Shown: positions 1 through 11,282, counted from the first letter of the stretch. The stretch: DNA of 18,607 nt from JBDSTZ01 sp039927975 (GCA_039927975.1 JBDSTZ010000513.1:1-18607), one strand, 5' to 3'. Notes: a model not told the origin generated them from the letters alone. Program-made: numbers and translations.

Positions 1-1
1 C

Positions 2-73
2 ACCGAAGCGCTGCAGCAGAAGAAGGTGCAGACGTATCAGGACGAAATGGTCAAAAAGGCAAAGATCCAGTAA
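2..73 (+). CDS. C-terminal end of a parvulin-type peptidyl-prolyl isomerase (partial)
   Basis: Only the last 23 codons and a TAA stop lie in the window; the gene begins upstream. The tail (starting TEALQQKK, ending VKKAKIQ) aligns without gaps with the last 23 residues of the complete isomerase at 158-979, with 12 identical positions by eye. It is therefore most simply the 3' end of a tandem paralogue of that gene. Such tails form the helix after the parvulin domain in secreted SurA/PrsA-like foldases. Function is inferred from the paralogue, because no catalytic part is visible. Confidence 0.75.
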   Translation, partial: TEALQQKKVQTYQDEMVKKAKIQ

Positions 74-86
74 TATAGCCGCTCTC

Positions 87-108
87 GCCGGCGCTTCCGG
101 GCGCCGGC
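87..108 (+). terminator. GC-rich stem-loop between the tandem isomerase genes
   Basis: GCCGGCGC (87-94) and GCGCCGGC (101-108) form a perfect 8-bp stem with a 6-nt loop, 13 nt after the upstream stop. No T-run follows directly, so it may be a weak or processing terminator that lets some transcription into the second isomerase gene. An independent promoter in the 84-nt gap was not recognised. Confidence 0.4.
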
Positions 109-157
109 ACTCCTCGCAAGGGCGCGCCCTCCCGCGTTTTATTTTAGGATCCGAACA

Positions 158-979
158 ATGATGTTGAAACCCGCTCGCCTTTTGTTAGTTCTGACCGCGA
201 TGGTCGCGGCCCCTTCGTTCGCGCAAAAAGCGCCCGCCGCCGCCGCGCCAGCCGCAGCCTCCTCCTCGCAGAACATCGCCACCGTCAACGGTAAAGCGAT
301 TCCTGCCTCGCGCCTCGACCAGATCGTCAAGCAAGTCGTCGCCCAGGGCAAGCAAACGGACAGCCCGCAGCTGCGCGAAGCCATCAAGAAAGACTTGATC
401 GCCCGCGAAGTGCTGATCCAGGAAGCCGACAAACAAGGTTTCGGCCTGAAGCCGGACGTCAAATCGCAGATCGACAATGCCCGTCAGAGCATCGTCATCA
501 ACGCGATGCGCGCCGACTACCTGAAGAAAACCCCGATCAAGGATGCCGACATCAAGGCCGAGTACGACCGCGCCAAGGCCCAGATGCCGGACAAGGAATA
601 CCACGCACGTCACATCCTGGTGGCGACCGAAGACGAAGCCAAAGCGATCATCACCAAGCTCAAGGGCGGCGCCAAGTTTGAAGAGCTGGCCAAGGTTTCG
701 AAAGACGGTTCGGCAGCCAATGGCGGCGACCTGGACTGGGCAGCGCCGACCAACTATGTGCCTGAGTTCTCGAAGGCCATGGTCGCACTGAACAAGGGCC
801 AGATCACCGAGACCCCGGTCAAGACCCAGTTCGGCTACCACGTCATCAAGCTGGAAGACACCCGCGCGCCGAAGATTCCTCCTCTGGAAGAAGTCAAGCA
901 GCAAGTCGTCGAAGCACTGCAGCAGAAGCGCCTGCAAGCCTTCCAGGAAGACCTGATGAAGAAAGCCGTCATCAAGTAA
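158..979 (+). CDS. Secreted parvulin-type peptidyl-prolyl cis-trans isomerase (SurA/PrsA-like)
   Basis: This periplasmic foldase of 273 residues probably isomerises Xaa-Pro bonds in exported proteins. The N-terminus is a signal peptide (basic MMLKPAR, a hydrophobic core, likely cut after SFA near residue 22), followed by an Ala/Pro linker. Residues about 40-140 form the helical SurA-N-like chaperone region, starting ATVNGKAIP. The parvulin domain spans about residues 145-240 and carries the family signatures ARHILV, GGDLDW and FGYHVIKLE. A helical tail ends at residue 273. ATG 158 and ATG 161 are both possible starts; an AGGA at 147-150 fits either. The gene follows a close paralogue and is closed by a strong terminator. 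Family assignment is firm, but which of PrsA, SurA or the Cbf2-like group it belongs to cannot be settled by eye. Confidence 0.9.
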   Translation: MMLKPARLLLVLTAMVAAPSFAQKAPAAAAPAAASSSQNIATVNGKAIPASRLDQIVKQVVAQGKQTDSPQLREAIKKDLIAREVLIQEADKQGFGLKPDVKSQIDNARQSIVINAMRADYLKKTPIKDADIKAEYDRAKAQMPDKEYHARHILVATEDEAKAIITKLKGGAKFEELAKVSKDGSAANGGDLDWAAPTNYVPEFSKAMVALNKGQITETPVKTQFGYHVIKLEDTRAPKIPPLEEVKQQVVEALQQKRLQAFQEDLMKKAVIK

Positions 980-996
980 TTCCGCTGTACTTTGTT

Positions 997-1029
997 AAAA
1001 GAAGCGCTTCTTTGGAGGCGCTTTTTTTT
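997..1029 (+). terminator. Rho-independent terminator of the isomerase gene
   Basis: The stem AAGCGCTTC (1002-1010) pairs with GAGGCGCTT (1015-1023) through one G-U pair around a TTTG loop. An A-rich left flank (997-1000) faces a run of eight T (1022-1029). It starts 18 nt after the stop codon and is the best intrinsic terminator in the window. Confidence 0.9.
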
Positions 1030-1112
1030 CACCCGGATATTCTGCCGCTGTCTTGGGATGGCGCCCTCGCCGTTAACTTGCCCACTTGATGCCGCTCAGC
1101 CGGAGCGCAGCA

Positions 1113-1140
1113 GTGCCGCCATCGGCACCTAACGTTTTTT
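1113..1140 (+). terminator. Short stem-loop followed by six T, just upstream of the metal-gene cluster
   Basis: GTGCCG (1113-1118) and CGGCAC (1123-1128) pair perfectly around CCAT, and T6 follows at 1135-1140 after a 6-nt gap. The gap makes it a weaker terminator than the one at 997-1029. It may be a back-up terminator or structure next to the promoter at 1140-1148. Confidence 0.35.
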
Positions 1141-1148
1141 GCTATGAT
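1140..1148 (+). promoter_or_regulatory. Extended -10 promoter candidate for the metal-handling cluster
   Basis: TGCTATGAT fits the extended -10 form TGnTATAAT with five of six hexamer matches. No good -35 lies at 16-18 nt. Initiation about 7 nt downstream would fall on or next to ATG 1155, so the first message could be leaderless. Confidence 0.4.
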
Positions 1149-1154
1149 GGCGGG

Positions 1155-1487
1155 ATGTCGCGCTCAATCCGTCGCCTGCTCGCCTGCCTGCTGATCCTGC
1201 TGTTGCCCTTCGCGGCGATAGCGGGCAGCCTTGCGCGCGTCGACAGCCTGACACGCCACTGCCCACCCGCAGCCAAGATGCGCTCGGCCGATTGCTGCAA
1301 GCACGACAGCAAGGCAGGCGCCGCGGCCGCCTGCTGCAGCGCCGCTGCCGCCAGCATTGCCGCATTGCCCGCCGTCGCCCTCGCGGCGCCACCGCAGGCG
1401 CCAGGCCGCGCGCCTATGCCCGTGCTGGCCATGTTCTACGAATCCTTCATCCCCGACAGCCTGCACCGCCCTCCCCGAAGCCACTGA
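1155..1487 (+). CDS. Small Cys-rich exported or membrane protein, first gene of the metal cluster
   Basis: This 110-residue protein is not assigned to a named family. It opens with a basic MSRSIRR stretch and one hydrophobic segment (about residues 8-25, LLACLLILLLPFAAIAG) that can be a signal peptide or anchor. A segment rich in Cys and His follows (HC, DCCKHD, CCS), then an Ala/Pro-rich stretch and a basic RPPRSH end. Clustered Cys pairs beside an HMA protein and a MerT-like protein suggest metal binding, possibly of a soft metal such as copper or mercury; this is inference. The reading frame is open from TTG 1086, but ATG 1155 is preferred because the hydrophobic signal follows it directly. 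There is no well-spaced ribosome site, which fits the leaderless possibility. The protein resembles small Cys-rich proteins often found near metal-efflux genes. Confidence 0.65.
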   Translation: MSRSIRRLLACLLILLLPFAAIAGSLARVDSLTRHCPPAAKMRSADCCKHDSKAGAAAACCSAAAASIAALPAVALAAPPQAPGRAPMPVLAMFYESFIPDSLHRPPRSH

Positions 1488-1537
1488 CCGCACGCATTGC
1501 CCGGCATGGCCGGCCATTTTCACTTGCGGAGCACCCA

Positions 1538-2197
1538 ATGCATTCTCAATTACATCGCCGACGCAGGCAAGGCGCCCTGCTGTTCGGCCTGCTGCTGTCC
1601 GTCTTGCACGCGGCACAGGCGGCGCCCATGGGGTTTGAAGGATCCACCATGGTCATGACCGATCTCGGACCGGACTGGAGCGAGGTCCAGTCCAATGTCG
1701 CGCTGACACCGCGCGACGCGCTTGGCGTCGAGCTGACCCGCATGCGGGCCGGCGAAGGCTCCGCACGCCGGACCTTAGCCGAGCTGACCTACACGCGCCT
1801 GCTCAAGCGCTGGAACATGCCGCACGCCCAGGCCAACCTGTGGTTCTTCGGCGGCGCCGGCGGCGTGCGCACCGACGGCCACACGCGCCTGATGCTCACC
1901 CCAGGCGTGCAAGCGGACTATGAAACGCGACGGCTGTACCTGTCCATGACCGGACGGTTGTACCGCGCACGTGGCATCAACCATGATTACGGCATGGCGC
2001 GGGCCGGCTTCTCGTTCTACGAAACCGCCTACGACCAGACCCAGCCGTGGCTGGTGGTCGAAGTGCGCCGCATGCGCGGCTTGAGCGAGCGGACCGAGCT
2101 TACGCCGCTGCTGCGTCTGATTAACAAGAACTACTTTGTCGAGGCCGGCGTGAGCAATATGCGCCAGGCCCGCCTCAACCTCATGACTATTTTTTAA
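1538..2197 (+). CDS. Probable outer-membrane beta-barrel protein of the metal cluster
   Basis: This 219-residue protein has a signal peptide (MHSQLHRRRRQG, then a hydrophobic core ending AAQAA near residue 28). The mature part has alternating polar/apolar strands rich in Tyr, Trp, Thr and Gly: for example, ANLWFFGGAGGV and RRLYLSMTGRLYR. The last residue is Phe after MTI, the usual C-terminal signal for BAM-inserted barrels. The gene family is not recognised by name. ATG 1538 is chosen because GGAG lies about 7 nt upstream and the signal peptide follows; the longer open frame from 1292 overlaps the preceding gene and is not credible. The stop codon TAA (2195-2197) is also part of the ribosome site of the next gene, so the genes are almost certainly co-expressed. 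A role in passing or sensing metal at the outer membrane is inferred from neighbours only. Confidence 0.7.
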   Translation: MHSQLHRRRRQGALLFGLLLSVLHAAQAAPMGFEGSTMVMTDLGPDWSEVQSNVALTPRDALGVELTRMRAGEGSARRTLAELTYTRLLKRWNMPHAQANLWFFGGAGGVRTDGHTRLMLTPGVQADYETRRLYLSMTGRLYRARGINHDYGMARAGFSFYETAYDQTQPWLVVEVRRMRGLSERTELTPLLRLINKNYFVEAGVSNMRQARLNLMTIF

Positions 2198-2203
2198 GGA
2201 ACC

Positions 2204-2536
2204 ATGATGAAAAAACTCCTCCTCCTGACCGCCCTCGCCGCCTCGCTCACCAGCGGCATGGCCAGCGCCGCCGTGCAAACCCTCAAGGCCGAAGTCAACG
2301 GCATGGTGTGCGCTTTCTGCGCCCAAGGCATTGAGAAAAAGCTGCGCGCGCTGGCGCCGACCAAGGATGTGTACGTCAACCTCAAGGACCGCGTGGTCGC
2401 CGTCGAACTCAAGGAAGGCCAGACCCTCTCGCCCGACACCGTCAAGTCGGTCGTCAAGGATGCCGGCTACGAAGTGGTGTCGATCGCGCAGGTGCCCCAG
2501 TCGGCCGGCGAACTCCGCGCGGCGGCCGCCAAATGA
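2204..2536 (+). CDS. Periplasmic heavy-metal-associated (HMA) domain protein, MerP-like
   Basis: This 110-residue protein has a clear signal peptide (MMKKLLLLTALAASL, cut after MASA near residue 23). It is followed by a single HMA ferredoxin-like domain. The metal site is GMVCAFC (Cys 36 and Cys 39), the GMxCxxC form that binds soft metals such as Cu(I) or Hg(II) through two thiols. The domain ends with the usual DAGYEV strand near residues 86-91. The tail (QSAGELRAAAAK) is a short helix. The ribosome site AAGGAA overlaps the stop of the previous gene, and the last four bases ATGA overlap the start of the next gene. By analogy with MerP, it could take a metal ion in the periplasm and hand it to the membrane protein encoded next. 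Metal identity cannot be read from the sequence. Confidence 0.88.
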   Translation: MMKKLLLLTALAASLTSGMASAAVQTLKAEVNGMVCAFCAQGIEKKLRALAPTKDVYVNLKDRVVAVELKEGQTLSPDTVKSVVKDAGYEVVSIAQVPQSAGELRAAAAK

Positions 2537-2907
2537 GCCTGGGGCAAACGCGCGCCGCCTCAGTGCTGTCGCTGTTCACCAGTGGCAGCACCTTGATCTG
2601 CTGCGCGCTGCCGGCCCTGCTGGTGGCGCTGGGCGCGGGCGCGGCGCTGTCGAGCATGGTGACGGTGCTGCCGCAGCTGGTCTGGTTTTCGCTGCACAAG
2701 GAGCTGGTGTTCGGGTTCGCCGGCCTGATGCTGGCGCTCTCGGGAGCCTTGCAGTGGCGCGCGCGCAGTTTGCCCTGTCCGCTCGATCCGGTGCTGGCGG
2801 CGGCGTGCGCCAGCACCCGTCGCACGTCGCAACGGGTGTATCTGGTGTCGGTGGGGATCTACTTGATTGGCGGCTTTTTTGCGTTCGTGGCGCCGTTATT
2901 GAACTGA
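2533..2907 (+). CDS. MerT/MerC-like inner-membrane metal transport protein
   Basis: This 124-residue protein starts inside the stop of the HMA gene (ATGA overlap). The first hydrophobic segment contains ICCALPALL (Cys 23 and Cys 24), matching the vicinal Cys pair in the first membrane helix of MerT-type mercury transporters. At least three further hydrophobic segments follow (about residues 29-52, 57-75 and 100-122). A loop with LPCPLDP and AAACAS adds more Cys, as the second Cys pair does in MerT. Gene order HMA protein then MerT-like protein is the reverse of classical merT-merP, and there is no MerR or MerA in view. The protein may therefore serve another metal. Family similarity is by motif only, and uptake versus export is unknown. 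Confidence 0.72.
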   Translation: MSLGQTRAASVLSLFTSGSTLICCALPALLVALGAGAALSSMVTVLPQLVWFSLHKELVFGFAGLMLALSGALQWRARSLPCPLDPVLAAACASTRRTSQRVYLVSVGIYLIGGFFAFVAPLLN

Positions 2908-2936
2908 TGCCTCTTGCCAACTCGGCATGAAGGCAT

Positions 2937-2990
2937 CGGCGAGGGCATGAGAACCATGCCCTCGCTGGCGGGCGGCATAGGCGCCGCCCG
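2937..2990. terminator. Two adjacent stem-loops between convergent metal cluster and purL
   Basis: GCGAGGGCATG (2939-2949) pairs perfectly with CATGCCCTCGC (2955-2965) around a 5-nt loop. A second hairpin, CGGGCGGC (2969-2976) with GCCGCCCG (2983-2990), follows at once. They sit exactly between two genes that converge, so they can end transcription from both sides. T-runs are lacking, so efficiency is uncertain. Confidence 0.6.
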
Positions 2991-2998
2991 GACTCACT

Positions 2999-7042
<4,044 letters not shown>

Positions 7043-7127
7043 GGCTGGAATGTGGTTGATGCAGCGTGGCTGCAGGTTGGACAAATTGGCATGAGGCGGT
7101 GGTGCGAATGGCTGTGAAGCGTCAGGC

Positions 7128-7140
7128 CGGTATTATACCG
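7128..7140 (-). promoter_or_regulatory. purL promoter -10 embedded in a perfect palindrome
   Basis: On the minus strand 7137-7132 reads TATAAT, a perfect -10, at a distance giving an RNA leader of about 80 nt before purL. No convincing -35 is seen at 16-18 nt. The hexamer is the centre of CGGTAT-T-ATACCG, a 13-bp palindrome (7128-7140). It does not resemble the known PurR box, so an unknown repressor site or chance are both possible. Confidence 0.55.
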
Positions 7141-7165
7141 CTTCGCACCATTATCAGTCTGCCCA

Positions 7166-7211
7166 GATGAGGGGGAACCAGCGTACCAGCCGGGCGCCGC
7201 CCCCCTTCATC
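7166..7211. terminator. Imperfect long stem-loop downstream of the MFS gene
   Basis: GATGAGGGGG (7166-7175) pairs with CCCCC-T-TCATC (7201-7211) with one bulged base; the enclosed part also contains GC-rich self-pairing. It lies 23 nt after the minus-strand MFS stop and before the purL promoter region, as expected for a terminator separating the two. No T-run is present. Confidence 0.35.
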
Positions 7212-7234
7212 CGCCCTGCCCCTGGCGTGTTCCG

Positions 7235-8434
7235 TCACACCCCGCGCCGGCCGGCGAGCGGAAAGCGCAGGTACTCGGAGCCCTGGTGCAGCAGCGCGAG
7301 CGCGGGGAACAGCATGCCGAGCGCCAGTGTGGTGTGCCAGCCATGGCTGGCGTAGACCCAGGCGCCGACGGCCGAGCCGGCCGCGCCGCCGGCGAAGAGC
7401 AGCGCGAAATAAATCCCGTTGAGGCGGGCGCGCACGCCTGCGTCCAGACCAAAAATGGCGCGCTGGCCCAGCACCAGGTTCGCCGCCACGCCCATATCCA
7501 GCACGATCGACGCGACCACCAGCGCCGCCAGGGCCAGCTTGCCGGCGCCCGGCATCACCAATGGCAGGGCGAACGAGGCCACGCCCAGCAGCAGCGCGGC
7601 AGTGGTGGCAGCGCGGGTGTGGCCGGAATCGGCCAGCTTGCCGGCCACCGGCGAGGCGATGGCGCCGGCCATGCCCACCAGCGCGAAGATGGCGATGCCG
7701 GTTTGCGACATGCCGAAGCCGGCGCCGGCCAGTTGCATCGGCACTGTGGTCCAGAACAGGCTAAAGGCGCCGAACATGCCGGCGTGGTAGGCGGCGCGGC
7801 GGCGAACCACGGGAGTGGTCAGGAACAGCTGCCACATCGACGCCAGCAGGCGCGGATAGGCCAGGCCGGCACTCGGCACCCGCAGCGGCAGCCTGGCGCG
7901 CAGGACGAACGCCAGCGCGAACATGGCAATGGCCGCGCCGACGAAAATCGCGCGCCAACCGAAATGATCGGCCACCAGGCTGGCCGCCGGCCGCGCCAGC
8001 ATGATGCCGATCAGCAGACCGCTGACGACCTTGCCGACCGTCTGGCCGCGCGTGGCCTCGTGCGACAGGTGTGCGGCGAACGGCACCAGGATCTGGGCCG
8101 CCACCGAGCCGATGCCGATGCCTAGTGCGGCGCCGAGGAAGGTCCAGGCGTGCGAGGCAAAGGCGGCCACCAGCAGCGCCACCGCCGTCGCCAGCAGGCC
8201 GATGAAGACCACCCGGCGGTTTTCCAGCAGGTCGCCGAGCGGGACGATGAACAGCAGGCCGAGGCAATAGCCGAGCTGGGTCAGGGTCACGATCAGGCCG
8301 GCGGCTTCGCGATCGAGTCCGGTGGCGGCGCTGATCGGGCCGACCAGGGTTTGCGCGTAGTACAGGTTGGCGACGATCAGGCCGCAGGCGGTGGCCAGCA
8401 GCCAGACCATTCCGCGCGAAATATTGTTGTTCAT
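7235..8434 (-). CDS. MFS transporter, DHA1-like drug or metabolite exporter
   Basis: This 399-residue protein has a hydropathy pattern for twelve membrane helices. The N-terminal half starts MNNNISRGMVWLLATACG and carries the motif A-like loop PLGDLLENRR between helices 2 and 3 (about residues 66-75). The second half carries a similar GKLADSG loop. The pattern resembles the AraJ/YgaY-type proton-driven exporters of bacteria; substrate is unknown. The start at 8434 is supported by GAGGAA about 6 nt upstream on the minus strand. The gene is divergent from a LysR regulator over 129 nt, the common layout in which the regulator controls the transporter. Confidence 0.88.
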   Translation of the reverse strand: MNNNISRGMVWLLATACGLIVANLYYAQTLVGPISAATGLDREAAGLIVTLTQLGYCLGLLFIVPLGDLLENRRVVFIGLLATAVALLVAAFASHAWTFLGAALGIGIGSVAAQILVPFAAHLSHEATRGQTVGKVVSGLLIGIMLARPAASLVADHFGWRAIFVGAAIAMFALAFVLRARLPLRVPSAGLAYPRLLASMWQLFLTTPVVRRRAAYHAGMFGAFSLFWTTVPMQLAGAGFGMSQTGIAIFALVGMAGAIASPVAGKLADSGHTRAATTAALLLGVASFALPLVMPGAGKLALAALVVASIVLDMGVAANLVLGQRAIFGLDAGVRARLNGIYFALLFAGGAAGSAVGAWVYASHGWHTTLALGMLFPALALLHQGSEYLRFPLAGRRGV

Positions 8435-8470
8435 GTAAGTTCCTCATGGGTCGTGTTGATGCGATGAGCC

Positions 8471-8499
8471 ATTCTAGGGCCTGCATTTAGATAAATAAA
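8471..8499 (-). promoter_or_regulatory. Sigma-70-type promoter candidate for the MFS gene
   Basis: Read on the minus strand, TTTATT (8499-8494) and TAGAAT (8476-8471) are separated by 17 nt. The -10 has five of six matches to TATAAT; the -35 only three. It lies about 40 nt before the MFS start. Confidence 0.35.
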
Positions 8500-8520
8500 T
8501 TGGCATAATGGAGAAACACA

Positions 8521-8537
8521 ATTCATGTTTAGTGAAT
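8521..8537. promoter_or_regulatory. Candidate LysR-type operator (T-N11-A dyad)
   Basis: ATTCA-N7-TGAAT is a perfect 5-bp inverted repeat whose TCA...TGA core matches the T-N11-A box bound by LysR-family regulators (T at 8523, A at 8535). It sits in the divergent intergenic region, 26 nt before the lysR-type start and just ahead of its ribosome site, well placed for autorepression. Confidence 0.5.
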
Positions 8538-8563
8538 TATCTGGAATTTGCGAGGAGTTGAGG

Positions 8564-9499
8564 ATGGACCGGCTGAAAGCGATGGCGACATTTGTGCGGG
8601 TGGTGGAGGCGAACAGCTTCGCCAAGGCGGCCGAAACGCTGTCGCTGCCGCCGGCGGCGGTGACGAAGACGATTCAAAACCTGGAAGCCTACCTTGGCAC
8701 CAAGCTGCTGCAACGCTCCACCCGCCGCTTGTCATTGACGCCGGACGGCGCCGAGTATTTTGAAAAGTGCACCGACATCCTGGCGATCGTCGAGGCGGCC
8801 GAAATCGGTTTTCGCGAACAGGACCTGCGCCGGCCGAAGGGCAAGCTGCGCGTCGACTTGCCGGGCGCCGTGGGGCGCGGCGTTGTCGTGCCGCGGATCG
8901 CCAGCTTCACCAGCGCCTATCCCGAGCTCGAACTCGTCATGAGTCTGACCGACCGGCTGGTGGACGTGACCGGCGAAGGCATCGACTGCGCAGTGCGCGT
9001 GGGCCAGTTGCAGGATTCATCGCTGGTGGGACGGCAGATCGGCAGCATGCGCTTCGTGACCTGCGCCGCGCCTTCCTACCTGGCGCAGTATGGCGTGCCG
9101 ACGAGCCTCGAAGGGCTCGATGCGCACCGCGCCATCATTCATTTCTCGGGCCGCACCGGGCGCGCCTTCGACTGGGACTTCCAGCGCGACGGCCAGGTGA
9201 TCAAGCGCGACATGGCGGGCGCCATCGCGGTCGACGATGCCGACGCCCACATCTCCTGCGGGCTTCAAGGGTTGGGCTTGATGCAGGCGGCGCGCTATCA
9301 GACGCGTGCGCACGTGGAAAGCGGCGCGCTGATCGAGGTACTGACCGAATGGGAACCTGTGCCGATGCCGGTGTCGCTGCTGTACCCGCGCAACCGGATG
9401 GCGCTGCCGAAGGTGCGCCTGTTCGCCGAATGGGTTAGCGCGCTGTTTCGCGACCACCCTGACTTTGGCGCGCTACCGGCGGCCAAACCAGGGCGGTAG
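8564..9499 (+). CDS. LysR-family transcriptional regulator
   Basis: This 311-residue DNA-binding protein has a winged helix-turn-helix in residues 1-60 (MDRLKAMATFVRVVE, then SFAKAAETLSLPPAAVTK as the recognition region). It is followed by the linker helix and a periplasmic-binding-like effector domain from about residue 90 to 300. The start ATG 8564 is preferred over ATG 8525 because MDRLKAM is the typical beginning of this subgroup and GAGGAG lies about 8 nt upstream. The gene is divergent from the MFS exporter and probably controls it and itself in response to a small molecule; the ligand is not predictable. It ends 9 nt from the convergent Met-rich protein gene, with no terminator visible between them. 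Confidence 0.93.
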   Translation: MDRLKAMATFVRVVEANSFAKAAETLSLPPAAVTKTIQNLEAYLGTKLLQRSTRRLSLTPDGAEYFEKCTDILAIVEAAEIGFREQDLRRPKGKLRVDLPGAVGRGVVVPRIASFTSAYPELELVMSLTDRLVDVTGEGIDCAVRVGQLQDSSLVGRQIGSMRFVTCAAPSYLAQYGVPTSLEGLDAHRAIIHFSGRTGRAFDWDFQRDGQVIKRDMAGAIAVDDADAHISCGLQGLGLMQAARYQTRAHVESGALIEVLTEWEPVPMPVSLLYPRNRMALPKVRLFAEWVSALFRDHPDFGALPAAKPGR

Positions 9500-9508
9500 G
9501 GGCAGGTC

Positions 9509-9829
9509 TTATTTCGACATCGCGTCCTTGCCCATCGCATCTTTCTTCATCTCGTCCTTTTTCATTTCGTCCTTCTTCATCGCGTCCTTCTTCATCCCGT
9601 CCTTGGCCATGGCGTCCTTTTTCATGGCGTCCTTGCCCATTGCGTCTTTCTTCATGCCGTCCTTGGCCATGGCATCCTTCTTCATCCCGTCCTTGCCCAT
9701 GGCGTCTTTTTTCATGCCGTCCTTGGCCATGGCGTCCTTGCTCATTGCGTCCTTCTGCATCGCGTCCTCGGCGTGTGCGGCGCCGGACAGCATCAGGCAG
9801 GCGGACAGGATGGCGGTAATGATCTTCAT
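9509..9829 (-). CDS. mrpX: Periplasmic Met-rich pentapeptide (MXKDX) repeat protein, MrpX-like
   Basis: This 106-residue protein consists of a signal peptide (MKIITAILSACLMLSGAAHA, 20 residues), one Glu, and then exactly 17 units of the form D-(A/G/E)-M-x-K filling residues 22-106. Every unit contributes one Met, so the mature protein is about one fifth Met with alternating acid and Lys. Such sequences form the MXKDX pentapeptide family. In Azospira suillum the Met-rich MrpX of the SigF regulon acts as a sacrificial hypochlorite scavenger regenerated by YedY1. The neighbouring yedY1-like, yedZ1-like and sigF-nrsF genes here make that role likely. Start ATG 9829 has AAGGAA 7 nt upstream. It lies 67 nt downstream of the oxidoreductase gene on the same strand, and no separate promoter is seen. 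Confidence 0.88.
   Translation of the reverse strand: MKIITAILSACLMLSGAAHAEDAMQKDAMSKDAMAKDGMKKDAMGKDGMKKDAMAKDGMKKDAMGKDAMKKDAMAKDGMKKDAMKKDEMKKDEMKKDAMGKDAMSK
9512..9766 (-). repeat. Seventeen in-frame 15-nt repeats within the Met-rich gene
   Basis: The 255 nt encode 17 consecutive DxMxK units with no interruption and no partial unit. Variation is mostly at unit positions 2 and 4. A higher-order pattern is visible: units alternate DAMGK/DGMKK/DAMAK/DGMKK, giving near-identical 60-nt blocks in the middle. This suggests expansion by unequal exchange or slippage under selection to keep Met, Lys and Asp. Confidence 0.95.
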
Positions 9830-9896
9830 GATTGATTCCTTTTTATGAGTTGATGGATAGGTGCTACGGGTGATGAAACTTCAGGACAGCTGCACG

Positions 9897-10673
<777 letters not shown>

Positions 10674-10691
10674 CGTAGTCTCCAGGATCTG

Positions 10692-11282
10692 TCAGCGGCC
10701 GCGCAGCATGGCCAGCAAGGTGCGCGGCACCAGGGCCACCATCACCAGGTGGACGCCGACGAAGGCCACCAGCGCGCTCATCGCGTAGAAATGCACCAGG
10801 CGCGCACTGTCGTAACCGCCCAGCAGTTCGCGCAGCAGTGGAAACTGGACCGACTTCCACAACACCAGTCCTGACATCACGATCAGCACCAGATCGAGCA
10901 TGACGAACAGGTAGGCCGCGCGCTGGACGCTGTTGTAGTGGCGCGGATCGGCATGCGTCAGTTTTCCCTTGAGCGCGGCGCCGAGGTCGCGCAGCACGGC
11001 GCGCGGCGACAGCGGAAAGAACTGCCGGCGCAGTCTTCCGCTCAGCAGGTTGACCGCGAGGTAGACGACGCCATTAGCCACCAGCAGCCACATGGCGAAG
11101 AAATGCCATTGCAGGGCGCCGCCGAGCCAGCCGCCCAGCGTGATCGCCTTCGGCACAGCAAAGTCGAACAGGGGCGCGGCGTTGTAGATGCGCCAGCCGC
11201 TGGTGGCCAGCAGGACGACGGCCAGTGCGTTGATCCAGTGGGTGGCGCGCAGCCAGACGGGATGGATGGTGGCCGGATTCAT
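10692..11282 (-). CDS. yedZ1: Cytochrome b561-like membrane electron donor, YedZ1-like
   Basis: This 196-residue inner-membrane protein has four hydrophobic segments (about residues 14-30, 58-80, 122-143 and 163-186). Candidate heme b ligands are His 15 in THWIN, His 60 in WHFF, His 164 in VHFYAM and His 178 in GVHLVM, the arrangement of the b561/Ni-Fe hydrogenase b-type cytochrome family. It probably takes electrons from quinol and passes them across the membrane to the molybdopterin enzyme encoded next. It is unrelated in sequence style to the classical MsrQ (YedZ), which is why the Azospira name YedZ1 is used here. Start ATG 11282 overlaps the TGA of a possible 20-codon leader ORF; its own ribosome site (AAAGG about 11 nt upstream) is poor, so translational coupling is possible. 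Confidence 0.85.
   Translation of the reverse strand: MNPATIHPVWLRATHWINALAVVLLATSGWRIYNAAPLFDFAVPKAITLGGWLGGALQWHFFAMWLLVANGVVYLAVNLLSGRLRRQFFPLSPRAVLRDLGAALKGKLTHADPRHYNSVQRAAYLFVMLDLVLIVMSGLVLWKSVQFPLLRELLGGYDSARLVHFYAMSALVAFVGVHLVMVALVPRTLLAMLRGR

Noticed and set aside
1292..1537. Upstream extension of the barrel protein frame to 1292
   Set aside because: It overlaps the Cys-rich gene, codes Arg-rich low-complexity sequence, and the ribosome site plus signal peptide support ATG 1538.
9512..9766. Regular short repeats that might suggest a CRISPR array or tandem satellite
   Set aside because: Units are 15 nt with no spacers, keep a single reading frame and encode a known repeat protein.
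9465..9848. Plus-strand ORF of Ser/Phe/Ala repeats over the Met-rich gene
   Set aside because: It is the antisense reading of the 15-nt repeats. The minus strand has the signal peptide, ribosome site and exact pentapeptide family pattern.
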